The notes under the pieces are model-generated. The model was given only the letters and a program-made list of their open reading frames with translations. It was not told the origin of the DNA and did no database searches. Position numbers and translations under genes: made by a program. This document shows, piece by piece, positions 1 to 6,349 of a stretch of DNA of 7,072 nucleotides; positions within the stretch are counted from its first letter, which is position 1; each line of letters begins with the position of its first letter. Source of the stretch: RXIX01 sp003989075 (GTDB taxonomy: Bacteria > Pseudomonadota > Gammaproteobacteria > Competibacterales > Competibacteraceae); assembly GCA_029780415.1 (NCBI GenBank), contig JAKOYN010000145.1, positions 1-7,072 on the forward strand, read 5' to 3'.

Positions 1-209
1 GCCATCTATGCGAGCAGGCGCTGCGCCGGGTGGCCGAGGCGGGTGGGCGCTGTGTGACGGTGGAGATTGCCGATGATGAGACACTGCTGGCGCGCTACGG
101 TGTGCGCATTCCGGTGCTGCTGCGGCCCGATTGCGGTGTTGAACTGGACTGGCCGTTTGAGGTGGCGGCGGTCAGGCGACTACGGGCTTTGCCGAGTGGC
201 AGCGGCTGA
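1..209 (+). CDS. Glutaredoxin-like (DUF836-type) protein, C-terminal part, 5' truncated by window
   Basis: The reading frame is open from base 3 and ends at TGA 207-209, giving 68 visible residues that begin HLCEQALRRVAEAGG. They continue through a beta strand (VTVEIADDE), the segment LLARYGVRIPVLL and an acidic/aromatic end (ELDWPFEV). This is the thioredoxin-fold pattern of small glutaredoxin-like proteins: a CxxC site at the start of helix 1, then an 'RIPVL' strand with the cis-proline that sits next to the active site. The two bases before the first full codon are 'gc', consistent with a TGC cysteine and hence a CHLC active site, but that codon is cut by the window edge and this is inference. 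The expected role is a small cytoplasmic thiol-disulfide protein of unknown substrate. The full family length is usually about 75-100 residues, so most of the protein is visible. There is no terminator between this gene and the next promoter. Confidence 0.75.
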   Translation, partial: HLCEQALRRVAEAGGRCVTVEIADDETLLARYGVRIPVLLRPDCGVELDWPFEVAAVRRLRALPSGSG

Positions 210-215
210 CCAGAT

Positions 216-228
216 TGTGCATTGCACA
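216..228. repeat. Perfect 13-bp palindrome over the -35 region of the psrA-like promoter
   Basis: TGTGCA-T-TGCACA is a perfect inverted repeat with 6-base arms and one central base. Its right half overlaps the proposed -35 hexamer TTGCAC (222-227). The position suits a second regulator site, but the half-site differs from the PsrA-type GTTTG. It may equally be a chance palindrome. I cannot name a protein that binds it. Confidence 0.45.
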
Positions 229-250
229 GCGGTGAGGTGGGGTGGATAAT
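222..250 (+). promoter_or_regulatory. Sigma70-type promoter of the psrA-like gene
   Basis: The -35 hexamer TTGCAC (222-227) and the -10 hexamer GATAAT (245-250) are separated by exactly 17 bases. GATAAT matches the TATAAT consensus at five of six positions, and TTGCAC matches TTGACA at four of six. The predicted transcript starts near 256-258, giving a leader of about 42 bases before the chosen start codon. The promoter lies entirely between the stop of the upstream gene and the regulator start, so the regulator need not rely on read-through. Confidence 0.7.
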
Positions 251-265
251 CAAACAGACGTTTGA
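250..265. promoter_or_regulatory. Putative PsrA-type operator (autoregulatory)
   Basis: TCAAAC-AGAC-GTTTGA is a perfect inverted repeat with 6-base arms and a 4-base spacer. The published PsrA recognition motif is G/C-AAAC-N2-4-GTTT-G/C, which this matches exactly. It begins at the last base of the -10 hexamer and covers the predicted transcription start, an ideal place for repression. PsrA is known to repress its own gene in Pseudomonas. Because the next gene encodes a PsrA-like protein, autorepression relieved by long-chain fatty acid is the natural reading. Binding itself is inferred. Confidence 0.72.
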
Positions 266-291
266 ACAAGGCCTGTTGTTTGAACAAGGCC
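260..291 (+). repeat. 14-bp direct repeat in the leader of the psrA-like gene
   Basis: The sequence GTTTGAACAAGGCC occurs twice, at 260-273 and 278-291, with an 18-base period and a 4-base gap (TGTT). Each copy carries a GTTTG operator half-site and an AAGG Shine-Dalgarno-like core. The second copy supplies the likely ribosome binding site (AAGG 286-289). The first GTTTG is the right arm of the operator at 250-265. The second GTTTG (278-282) has no CAAAC partner 4 bases upstream, though CAAACA at 251-256 is complementary to TGTTTG at 277-282. Confidence 0.8.
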
Positions 292-298
292 GATGTGT

Positions 299-943
299 AT
301 GGAAGAAGATACACGGCAACGCCTGCTGGACGCTGCGGAAGCGCTGTTCGCTGAGCATGGTCTGATCAGCACGTCGTTGCGGGCGATTACCACCCAGGCC
401 GGGGCCAACCTGGCTGCGGTCCATTATCATTTTGGTTCCAAGGATGCGCTGATCCGGGCGGTACTGATGCGCCGGCTGGATCCGCTGAATGCGGAGCGGT
501 GTCGGCGCCTGGAGGCGCTGGATGTGTCCGGTGAAGCGGTGAGCGTGGAACGGGCACTGGCTGCTTTCATCAGTCCGGCGCTGGATCTGCGCGGAGCAGG
601 TGCGGCGGGCGAGCGTTTCACCTGCCTGCTAGGCCGGGTGCAACTGGAAGGTGATGAAGGACTGCGCCGCTTCATGCGTGAGCGCTACGCGCCGGTGATG
701 GAGCGCTTGCAGGCGGCGTTGACCCGGACGCTGCCGGAATTGCCAGCCGAGGAATTGCGCTGGCGGCTGCATTTCACTCTGGGCGTGCTGTCGTTCACCT
801 ACGCCAGCCTGGCGCCACGGGGGCCGGCACCGGCTCTGGATGCCGAGAACGGGCAGTGGTTGCAGGAGCAGCTCATTCAGTTTCTGGCGGCGGGGTTGCG
901 GGCTTTTTCCGTGGTAGCGCGAGCGCCCGCGCTGCTGTATTGA
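299..943 (+). CDS. psrA: PsrA-like TetR-family transcriptional regulator of fatty acid metabolism
   Basis: The 214-residue protein has the TetR layout: an N-terminal helix-turn-helix domain (about residues 5-50) and an all-helical ligand-binding and dimerisation domain. The N-terminus (RLLDAAEALFAEHG, TSLRAITTQAGANLAAVHYHFGSKDALI) closely follows Pseudomonas PsrA as I remember it, and so does the C-terminal stretch around residues 154-204 (RWRLHFTLGVLSF, then FLAAGLRA). Known PsrA proteins repress fatty-acid degradation genes and their own gene, and release DNA on binding long-chain fatty acid. In pseudomonads PsrA also activates rpoS. Start choice: ATG 299 has AAGG at 286-289 with a 9-base gap, whereas the in-frame ATG at 293 would leave only 3 bases, so 299 is preferred; the longer form adds just two residues. 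A PsrA-type operator lies on its promoter and the fatty-acid genes follow on the same strand. Family assignment is firm; strict orthology to psrA is likely but unproven. Confidence 0.85.
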   Translation: MEEDTRQRLLDAAEALFAEHGLISTSLRAITTQAGANLAAVHYHFGSKDALIRAVLMRRLDPLNAERCRRLEALDVSGEAVSVERALAAFISPALDLRGAGAAGERFTCLLGRVQLEGDEGLRRFMRERYAPVMERLQAALTRTLPELPAEELRWRLHFTLGVLSFTYASLAPRGPAPALDAENGQWLQEQLIQFLAAGLRAFSVVARAPALLY

Positions 944-947
944 ACGG

Positions 948-1000
948 GCTACGGGATCGCATCGGGAGAAGCTGCGATGCTACGGGCCCGGATCGTCCGG
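948..1000. repeat. Hairpin-rich, REP-like intergenic sequence
   Basis: Just after the regulator stop, GCTACGGG occurs twice (948-955 and 979-986). GCATCG (959-964) and CGATGC (975-980) can form a 6-bp stem around a 10-base loop. CCGGA-TCG-TCCGG (988-1000) forms a tight second hairpin. The layout (dyad, AGAAG loop, CTACGGG end) recalls gammaproteobacterial REP elements, which often sit 3' of genes. No T-run follows, so it is not a convincing intrinsic terminator, although it could weaken read-through or protect the 3' end. A single copy in one window cannot show that it is repeated. Confidence 0.35.
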
Positions 1001-1024
1001 CCTGCATGGCGGCGATGAAACGGC

Positions 1025-1053
1025 TTGGCATAACGAAAATTGCAAATCCAAAT
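1025..1053 (+). promoter_or_regulatory. Weak candidate promoter for the fadL-family gene
   Basis: TTGGCA (1025-1030) matches the -35 consensus at five of six positions. At a 17-base spacing it is followed by CCAAAT (1048-1053), a poor -10 with three matches. It lies in a locally AT-rich stretch (about 1017-1057) inside an otherwise GC-rich gap, the likeliest place for a promoter before the porin gene. I see no good PsrA-type box here: GAAAC at 1017-1021 lacks its right half. Confidence 0.25.
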
Positions 1054-1133
1054 AAGCAAGGCGGTACAGGATTTCCACCGCGACGTTCGCCACAGGCGAT
1101 ACGTTTGATGATAAAAATCAAGGGCAATTGAAC

Positions 1134-2477
1134 ATGATATCCCAAAATTTGCACTGCTCCCTTCGAGTTCTCGGCATGGCTGGCCTGCTCATCGCAGCAG
1201 CACAGGCTAACGCCTCGGGACTGCAGATCACCGAACAGAGCGTGACCGGTCTGGGCCGGGCCTTCGCCGGCGGCAGTCTGGCGAACGATGATGCTTCGGC
1301 GCCGCACTACAACCCGGCCGACATGATGCTGAGCAGCGGCATGCAGGCCCAGGCGGGTGTGACCTTCATCGGCATCAGCATGGATGCGCAAAATGCCGGA
1401 TCGACCACCCGCCTGCCCGCCAATCTGGGCGATGTGCTTACCAAGCCGGGTACGCTGCCGGTATTCGTGACCATTCCCAGCGCAGGTGGCAGCGACGACG
1501 GTGGCACCGACAACTTTGTGCCCAATGGCTACTACATCATGGATATCAACGACCGGACACGTTTCGGTCTGGCCGTGGTGGCGCCGTTCGCGGTCAGCAG
1601 CAGTTACAGTAATAACTGGGTGGGTCGCTACCACGCCCTGGATTCCGAGGTGACGGTGATTGACGTCAATCCCTCGATCGCCTACCGGGTCAATGACAAC
1701 CTGTCGCTGGGTTTTGGTGTCAGTGCCCAGTATGCGGATGCCAAGCTGACGCAGGCGCTGTTCAATCCCTTCACGCCGTTCACCAAGGACGGCTATGCCG
1801 AAGTCAAGGGTAACGACTGGAGTTTTGGCTTTAACTTGGGCGCTACCTATGAGTTCGATCCCGACACCCGGGTTGGCCTGAGCTACCGCTCACAGGTCAA
1901 GCACACCCTGGAAGGCGATCGCAGCATCAGCAACTACATCCCCGGTCGCAACGGCACGGTGAGTGCCGAGGTTGACTGGACCGCGCCGGACTGGGCGGCC
2001 CTGGCCGCCTACAAGCGCCTTAATCCACAATGGGCGGTGATGGCCAGCGTGCGCTGGACCAACTGGAGTACATTCCAGAATCTGGATCTCAAATACGCCG
2101 ATGGCAGTTCGACCCTGATCGAGGAAAACTGGGAGGACAGCTGGTCCTTCAACATCGGTGTCAGCTACGACTACACCAGCGACTGGACCTTCCGCGCCGG
2201 CTACGTCTATGACCAGACGCCGATTTCCTCAGCCGAGTTCACCACGCCGCGCATTCCCGACGCCAATCGCAATGCGTTTGGTCTGGGCTTCAGCTATCAC
2301 CCGGACAAGCAGTTGTCGGTCGATTTTGGCTACATGTACATCGATTTCGAGGATGCCAGTTCCGACAACACCATCAACCTGATTCCATCGCCGGCCGGCC
2401 TGATCACCGACACGCTGCGGGTGGATTACAGCGGTTCGGGTAACCTGGTCGGTCTGCAGGCGAGCTATCGGTTTTAA
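1134..2477 (+). CDS. fadL: FadL/OMPP1-family outer-membrane long-chain fatty acid transporter
   Basis: The 447-residue precursor starts with a signal peptide: a basic N-region, a hydrophobic core around residues 12-24 (VLGMAGLLIAAAQ) and a likely signal peptidase I site ANA|SGLQ after residue 27. The mature N-terminus (GLQITEQSVTGLGRAFAGG, then DDASAPHYNPA at 52-62) is the FadL/TodX family signature, where the N-terminal plug region and NPA motif are conserved. The remainder alternates short polar turns with aromatic-rich beta strands and ends in a terminal phenylalanine (ASYRF), the usual outer-membrane beta-barrel insertion signal. Family members form 14-stranded barrels that pass hydrophobic molecules, classically long-chain fatty acids, to the periplasm. 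Start choice: AAGGG (1120-1124) lies 9 bases before ATG 1134; an in-frame TTG at 1128 is too close. The gene ends at a strong terminator, so it is probably monocistronic. Substrate could be another hydrophobic compound (TodX-like members take aromatics), but the neighbours favour fatty acids. Confidence 0.88.
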   Translation: MISQNLHCSLRVLGMAGLLIAAAQANASGLQITEQSVTGLGRAFAGGSLANDDASAPHYNPADMMLSSGMQAQAGVTFIGISMDAQNAGSTTRLPANLGDVLTKPGTLPVFVTIPSAGGSDDGGTDNFVPNGYYIMDINDRTRFGLAVVAPFAVSSSYSNNWVGRYHALDSEVTVIDVNPSIAYRVNDNLSLGFGVSAQYADAKLTQALFNPFTPFTKDGYAEVKGNDWSFGFNLGATYEFDPDTRVGLSYRSQVKHTLEGDRSISNYIPGRNGTVSAEVDWTAPDWAALAAYKRLNPQWAVMASVRWTNWSTFQNLDLKYADGSSTLIEENWEDSWSFNIGVSYDYTSDWTFRAGYVYDQTPISSAEFTTPRIPDANRNAFGLGFSYHPDKQLSVDFGYMYIDFEDASSDNTINLIPSPAGLITDTLRVDYSGSGNLVGLQASYRF

Positions 2478-2511
2478 AGTATTTTAAAAATCGACGCTTA
2501 GCCAAATCGGC

Positions 2512-2543
2512 AAAGCCGGGGCGCAAGCTCCGGCTTTATTTTT
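2512..2543 (+). terminator. Intrinsic terminator of the fadL-family gene
   Basis: AAAGCCGG (2512-2519) pairs with CCGGCTTT (2530-2537). An inner GC/GC pair continues the stem past one G-T position around a GCAA tetraloop. The stem is followed directly by ATTTTT (2538-2543). It sits 35 bases after the stop codon and separates the porin transcript from the beta-oxidation operon. Confidence 0.9.
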
Positions 2544-2568
2544 GTCCCGCGCAATGTGAAAACCGGAA

Positions 2569-2581
2569 AAACCGGCGGTTT
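2569..2581. promoter_or_regulatory. Palindromic putative operator upstream of the beta-oxidation operon
   Basis: AAACCG-G-CGGTTT is a perfect inverted repeat with one central base, in the short gap between the terminator and the ribosome binding site. Read as half-sites it is AAAC-N5-GTTT followed by C, close to the PsrA box (N2-4) but with a spacer one base longer. Flanking copies of similar sequence occur: AAAACCGG at 2559-2566 and GTTTCG at 2578-2583 and 2590-2595. PsrA represses fadBA in Pseudomonas, so a site is expected here, but the spacing is off consensus. I see no convincing -10/-35 pair in this gap. Confidence 0.4.
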
Positions 2582-2621
2582 CGCCGCGTGTTTCGACAGA
2601 CCGACGAGAGGACATTCACGC

Positions 2622-4982
2622 ATGAGTAACGCAGCATCGATCCGCCGGGTGGCGGTTCTGGGCGCGGGTGTGATGGGCGCGCAGATTGCCGCTCATCTTG
2701 CCAACGCCGAAGTGCCGGTGGTGTTGTTCGACCTGCCGGCCAAGGATGGTGATCCCAACGGGATCGTGACCAAGGCCATTGCCAGCATGGTCAAGCTCAG
2801 TCCGGCGCCGTTCGCGGTCAAGGAGCGCGCCGAACTGATCAAGCCCGCCAACTACGACCAGCATCTGGAAGAACTGCGCAGCTGTGATCTGCTGATCGAA
2901 GCCATCGCCGAGCGCCCGGACTGGAAGGCTGATCTGTACAGGAAGATCACGCCCTATCTGAATGAGCGGGCGATTCTGGCCACCAATACCTCCGGCCTGC
3001 CGCTGAGCCTGCTGGCGGAATCGGTCCCGGAAGCGGTGCGGTCGCGCTTCTGTGGCATTCATTTTTTCAACCCGCCGCGCTACATGGCGCTGGTGGAGCT
3101 GATTCCCTGCCAGGCCACTGATCCGGCGATTCTCGATCTGCTGGAAACCTTCCTGGTCAGCAGCCTGGGCAAGGGCGTGATCCGCGCCAAGGACACCCCG
3201 AACTTCATCGCCAACCGCATCGGCGTGTTTTCGATGGCGGCGACCATGCACCACACCGCGGCCTTCGGTCTGGGCCTGGATCTGGTGGACGCGCTGACCG
3301 GTCCGGCTATTGGCCGGCCCAAGAGCGCCACCTATCGCACCGCCGATGTGGTTGGCCTGGATACCCTCGGTCATGTGATCAAGGGCTCGGCGCTGGCGCT
3401 GCAACAGGATCCGTGGCGGTCGTATTTCAAGGCGCCGGTCTGGCTGAGCACGCTGATCGAAAAGGGCGCTTTGGGCCAGAAGACCAAGATGGGCATCTAC
3501 GCCAACAAGGGCAAGCAGGTGCTCGATCCGGCTGCTGGTGCCTACGTTGATGCCGGCGCCAAGCCTGACGAGGCCGTGCAGGCGATCCTCAAGATTCGCA
3601 ATCCCGCCGAAAAATTCGCTGCACTGCGCGCTAGCAGTCACCCGCAGGCACAGTTCCTATGGGCGATTCAGCGCGACGTGTTCCATTACGCGGCGGTGCT
3701 GCTGGCGGAGATCGCTGATACCGCCCGCGATATCGACTTCGCCATTCGCTGGGGCTTTGGCTGGAGCATGGGTCCGTTCGAGATCTGGCAGGCAGCCGGC
3801 TGGCGGCAGGTCACGGCCTGGATCGAGGAAGACATTGCTGCGGGCAAGACCATGGCGGCGGTGGCGCTGCCGGCCTGGGTCAAGCAGGTTGATGGCGTGC
3901 ATCGGCCCGAAGGCTCCTATTCGGCGGTGGAAGATGCCTACAAGCCGCGGTCCGCGCTGCCGGTTTACCAGCGCCAGTTCTATCCCGAGCAGGTGCTGGG
4001 CGAAGCGCCGCACCGCTATGGTGAGACGGTGTTTGAGAATACCGGCGTGCGGCTGTGGACCACGGGCGATGGCATCGGCGTGCTCAGCTTCAAGAGCAAG
4101 ATGCATGTGATCGGTGACGACGTGCTCGACGGGGTGCTGGAAGCGCTGCAGATCGCCGAGCAGACGTTCGACGGTCTGGTGCTGTGGCAGACCGAAGCTC
4201 CGTTCAGCGCCGGCGCCAATCTGGCCCAGGCGGTGCCGGTGGTGCTGGCTGGCGATTGGGTTACCTTCGAGAACACCGTCGCCAAGTTCCAGCAGACCAC
4301 TGCCGCGCTGCGCTATTCGGCGATTCCAGTGGTGGCAGCGGCGCAGGGCTTGGCGCTGGGGGGTGGCTGCGAGTTCCTGATGCACTGCGACCGGGTGGTT
4401 GCGGCGCTGGAAAGCTATATCGGCCTGGTCGAGGTCGGCGTCGGTCTGATGCCGGCGGGCGGCGGTTGCAAGGAATTCGCCCTGCGCGCGGCCAACGAAG
4501 CCAAGGGCGGCGATCTGCTGCCGTTCCTGCGCCCGTATTTCGAAGCGATGGCGATGGCCAAGGTGTCGCGCAGCGCCGAGGAGGCCAAGCAACTGGGCCA
4601 TCTGAAAGCCTCCGATATCATCGTATTCAACGTCAACGAACTGCTGTACGTAGCTAAGGCCCAGGTGCGGGCGCTGGCCGAGACCGGCTACCGGCCGCCG
4701 CAGCCGCGCCGGATTCGTGTCGCCGGGCGCACCGGCATCGCCGCCTGCCAGATGGCGCTGGTCAACATGCGCGATGGCGGTTTCATCTCCGCCCATGACT
4801 ACCGGCTGGGCCTGAACATCGCCGAGGCGCTGTGCGGTGGCGATGTCGATCCCAATTCGATGGTTGATGAGGCGTGGCTGCTCGGTCTGGAGCGCAAGGC
4901 CTTTGTCGAACTGGCCAAGACGCCGCTGACCCAGGCGCGCATCGAGCAGATGCTCAAGACCGGCAAGCCGCTGCGTAACTGA
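2622..4982 (+). CDS. Fused 3-hydroxyacyl-CoA dehydrogenase / enoyl-CoA hydratase (dehydrogenase-first, FadN-like)
   Basis: This 786-residue cytoplasmic beta-oxidation enzyme hydrates trans-2-enoyl-CoA and then oxidises (S)-3-hydroxyacyl-CoA with NAD+. Domain order is dehydrogenase first. A Rossmann fold begins VAVLGAGVMGAQIA (GxGxxG at 14-19). NTSG lies at 122-125, and the catalytic His147 (HFFNPP) and Glu159 (VELIP) dyad is present, followed by NFIANRIG at 194-201. A second dehydrogenase C-terminal-type segment follows (about 345-400). The crotonase domain spans about 475-690: SAGANL (529-534) for the oxyanion hole, GLALGGGCE (576-584) with Glu584, and GLVEVGVGL with Glu604. The 20-residue spacing of the two glutamates matches Glu144/Glu164 of rat hydratase, so both activities look intact. 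This order is opposite to E. coli FadB/FadJ and like Bacillus FadN (about 790 residues). Start: GAGAGGA (2606-2612) precedes ATG 2622 by 9 bases; an in-frame GTG at 2556 adds a non-conserved tail. It is probably co-transcribed with the thiolase 18 bases downstream. Confidence 0.93.
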   Translation: MSNAASIRRVAVLGAGVMGAQIAAHLANAEVPVVLFDLPAKDGDPNGIVTKAIASMVKLSPAPFAVKERAELIKPANYDQHLEELRSCDLLIEAIAERPDWKADLYRKITPYLNERAILATNTSGLPLSLLAESVPEAVRSRFCGIHFFNPPRYMALVELIPCQATDPAILDLLETFLVSSLGKGVIRAKDTPNFIANRIGVFSMAATMHHTAAFGLGLDLVDALTGPAIGRPKSATYRTADVVGLDTLGHVIKGSALALQQDPWRSYFKAPVWLSTLIEKGALGQKTKMGIYANKGKQVLDPAAGAYVDAGAKPDEAVQAILKIRNPAEKFAALRASSHPQAQFLWAIQRDVFHYAAVLLAEIADTARDIDFAIRWGFGWSMGPFEIWQAAGWRQVTAWIEEDIAAGKTMAAVALPAWVKQVDGVHRPEGSYSAVEDAYKPRSALPVYQRQFYPEQVLGEAPHRYGETVFENTGVRLWTTGDGIGVLSFKSKMHVIGDDVLDGVLEALQIAEQTFDGLVLWQTEAPFSAGANLAQAVPVVLAGDWVTFENTVAKFQQTTAALRYSAIPVVAAAQGLALGGGCEFLMHCDRVVAALESYIGLVEVGVGLMPAGGGCKEFALRAANEAKGGDLLPFLRPYFEAMAMAKVSRSAEEAKQLGHLKASDIIVFNVNELLYVAKAQVRALAETGYRPPQPRRIRVAGRTGIAACQMALVNMRDGGFISAHDYRLGLNIAEALCGGDVDPNSMVDEAWLLGLERKAFVELAKTPLTQARIEQMLKTGKPLRN

Positions 4983-5000
4983 TTGACGGGAGAAGATTTG

Positions 5001-6197
5001 ATGAGCAAGCACATCCAGGACGCCTACATTGTCGCCACCGCGCGCACACCGGTGGGCAAGGCGCGCGGCATGTTTCGCAACACCCGCCCGGACGATCTGC
5101 TGGCCCACGTACTGCGTGGGGTAGTGGCGCAGTGTCCGGGGCTGGATCCGCACATGATCGGCGATGTGATCGTCGGCTGCGCGATGCCGGAAGGCGAGCA
5201 GGGCATGAACGTGGCACGTATCGGCCTATTGCTGGCTGGTCTGCCGGACAGTGTGCCGGGTCTGACCATCAACCGTTTCTGTGCCTCGGGCGTGCAGGCG
5301 GTAGCGCAAGCCGCTGACCGCATTCGCCTGGGCGAGGCGGATGTGATGATCGCCGCCGGCACCGAGACCATGACCATGATCCCGATGGGCGGCAATAAGA
5401 TTGCCCTCAATCCGGCGGTATTCGCCACCGATGAGAACGTGGCGATTGCCTATGGCATGGGTCTGACCGCCGAGAAGGTGGCGCAGGAATGGAAAATCTC
5501 CCGCGAGGATCAGGATACCTTTGCGGTGGAAAGCCATCGCCGCGCGGTGGCGGCGATCGCGGGTGGTGAATTCCGTCAGGAAATCCTGCCCTATACGGTG
5601 GTCGAGCGCAGCGCGGACAGCCGGACTTTGCAGGTACGGGTTCGTGAGCGGCTGGTAGAGAATGATGAAGGGCCGCGACCGGACAGCAGCATGGCCGGCC
5701 TGGCCAAGCTCAAGCCGGTATTCGCCGCGCGTGGCAGTGTGACCGCAGGCAACAGTTCGCAGATGAGCGATGGCGCCGGCGCGGTGGTGCTGATGAGCGA
5801 GCGCATGGTCAAGCAGTTGAATCTGACGCCGCTGGCGCGCTTTGTCAGTTATGCGGTAGCCGGGGTACCGGCGCGGATCATGGGTATTGGTCCGATCGCG
5901 GCGATTCCCAAGGCGCTGGATCTGGCCGGTCTGAAGAAGGATGACATCGACTGGTTCGAGCTGAACGAGGCGTTCGCGGCGCAGAGTCTGGCGGTGATGC
6001 GTGATCTGGAGCTGGATCCGGTCAAGGTCAATCCGCTGGGCGGGGCGATCGCGCTTGGCCATCCGCTGGGCGCAACCGGGGCGATCCGTACCGCAACCCT
6101 GGTGCATGGCATGCGCCGCCACGGCAAGAAGTACGGTATGGTGACCATGTGCATCGGTACCGGCATGGGCGCGGCGGGCGTGTTCGAAGCGCTGTAA
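5001..6197 (+). CDS. fadA: Acetyl-CoA C-acyltransferase (3-ketoacyl-CoA thiolase)
   Basis: The 398-residue enzyme catalyses the last step of beta-oxidation, cleaving 3-ketoacyl-CoA with CoA to give acetyl-CoA and a shortened acyl-CoA. All catalytic motifs of the degradative thiolase fold are present: nucleophile Cys94 in NRFCASG, NEAF at 322-325, His354 in GGAIALGHPLGATG, and the acid/base Cys384 in CIGTGMG. Length is typical (about 390-400). Start choice: GGGAG (4988-4992) lies 8 bases before ATG 5001; the in-frame TTG at 4983 would leave the protein with an extra non-conserved leader. The gap to the fused dehydrogenase/hydratase gene is 18 bases, so they form an operon, as in fadBA and fadNA pairs. 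Sequence alone does not exclude a biosynthetic acetoacetyl-CoA thiolase (PhaA/AtoB), but context favours fatty-acid degradation with broad chain length. No acyl-CoA dehydrogenase gene is in the operon within the window. Confidence 0.93.
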   Translation: MSKHIQDAYIVATARTPVGKARGMFRNTRPDDLLAHVLRGVVAQCPGLDPHMIGDVIVGCAMPEGEQGMNVARIGLLLAGLPDSVPGLTINRFCASGVQAVAQAADRIRLGEADVMIAAGTETMTMIPMGGNKIALNPAVFATDENVAIAYGMGLTAEKVAQEWKISREDQDTFAVESHRRAVAAIAGGEFRQEILPYTVVERSADSRTLQVRVRERLVENDEGPRPDSSMAGLAKLKPVFAARGSVTAGNSSQMSDGAGAVVLMSERMVKQLNLTPLARFVSYAVAGVPARIMGIGPIAAIPKALDLAGLKKDDIDWFELNEAFAAQSLAVMRDLELDPVKVNPLGGAIALGHPLGATGAIRTATLVHGMRRHGKKYGMVTMCIGTGMGAAGVFEAL

Positions 6198-6249
6198 TGC
6201 AATGAAGTGAATCTGATGAGGGCGGCGCTGGCCGTCTGATATCGGCACA

Positions 6250-6279
6250 CAGGCCCGCTGGTTTCCGCCAGTGGGCCTG
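6250..6279. terminator. Strong hairpin between convergent genes, probable bidirectional terminator
   Basis: CAGGCCCGCTGG (6250-6261) and CCAGTGGGCCTG (6268-6279) form a 12-bp stem with a single G-U pair around a 6-base loop. It lies 52 bases after the thiolase stop and 70 bases beyond the stop of the converging minus-strand gene. No good T-run follows on either strand (only GGTTTC on the plus side). It may therefore act as a poor intrinsic terminator, a 3'-end stabiliser, or a barrier to converging polymerases. The rest of the gap (6198-6249 and 6280-6349) holds only a small CGCGG/CCGCG hairpin at 6300-6319. Confidence 0.6.
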
Positions 6280-6349
6280 CTGGTTTCTGGATCGTTCCGC
6301 GCGGACCCGAGTGCCCGCGTGGGGTGGATGCGATCGCTGTGAGAGTTGA

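Noticed and set aside
67..249. 60-codon plus-strand frame near the window start
   Set aside because: It overlaps the glutaredoxin-like frame and the promoter of the regulator, and encodes a Cys/Arg/Trp-rich product with no features.
1017..1030. PsrA-type box upstream of the fadL-family gene
   Set aside because: GAAAC is present at 1017-1021, but the expected right arm four bases later reads TGGCA, which does not match GTTTC.
1097..1115. CGATAC or GATAAA as the -10 of the fadL-family promoter
   Set aside because: Either would put the transcription start within a few bases of the ribosome binding site (1120-1124), and no adequate -35 lies at the right distance.
873..1634. 253-codon minus-strand frame spanning the regulator end and the porin start
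   Set aside because: It crosses two real plus-strand genes and the intergenic repeats. Its composition is not protein-like and it has no ribosome binding site I could find.
2616..3641. 341-codon open frame on the minus strand
   Set aside because: It is antisense to the NAD-binding domain of the fused enzyme and has no protein-like motifs.
3657..5153. 498-codon open frame on the minus strand
   Set aside because: It lies antisense to the fused dehydrogenase/hydratase gene, whose catalytic motifs are all intact. The antisense product is rich in His, Arg and Gln with no recognisable domain, typical of shadow frames in GC-rich genes.
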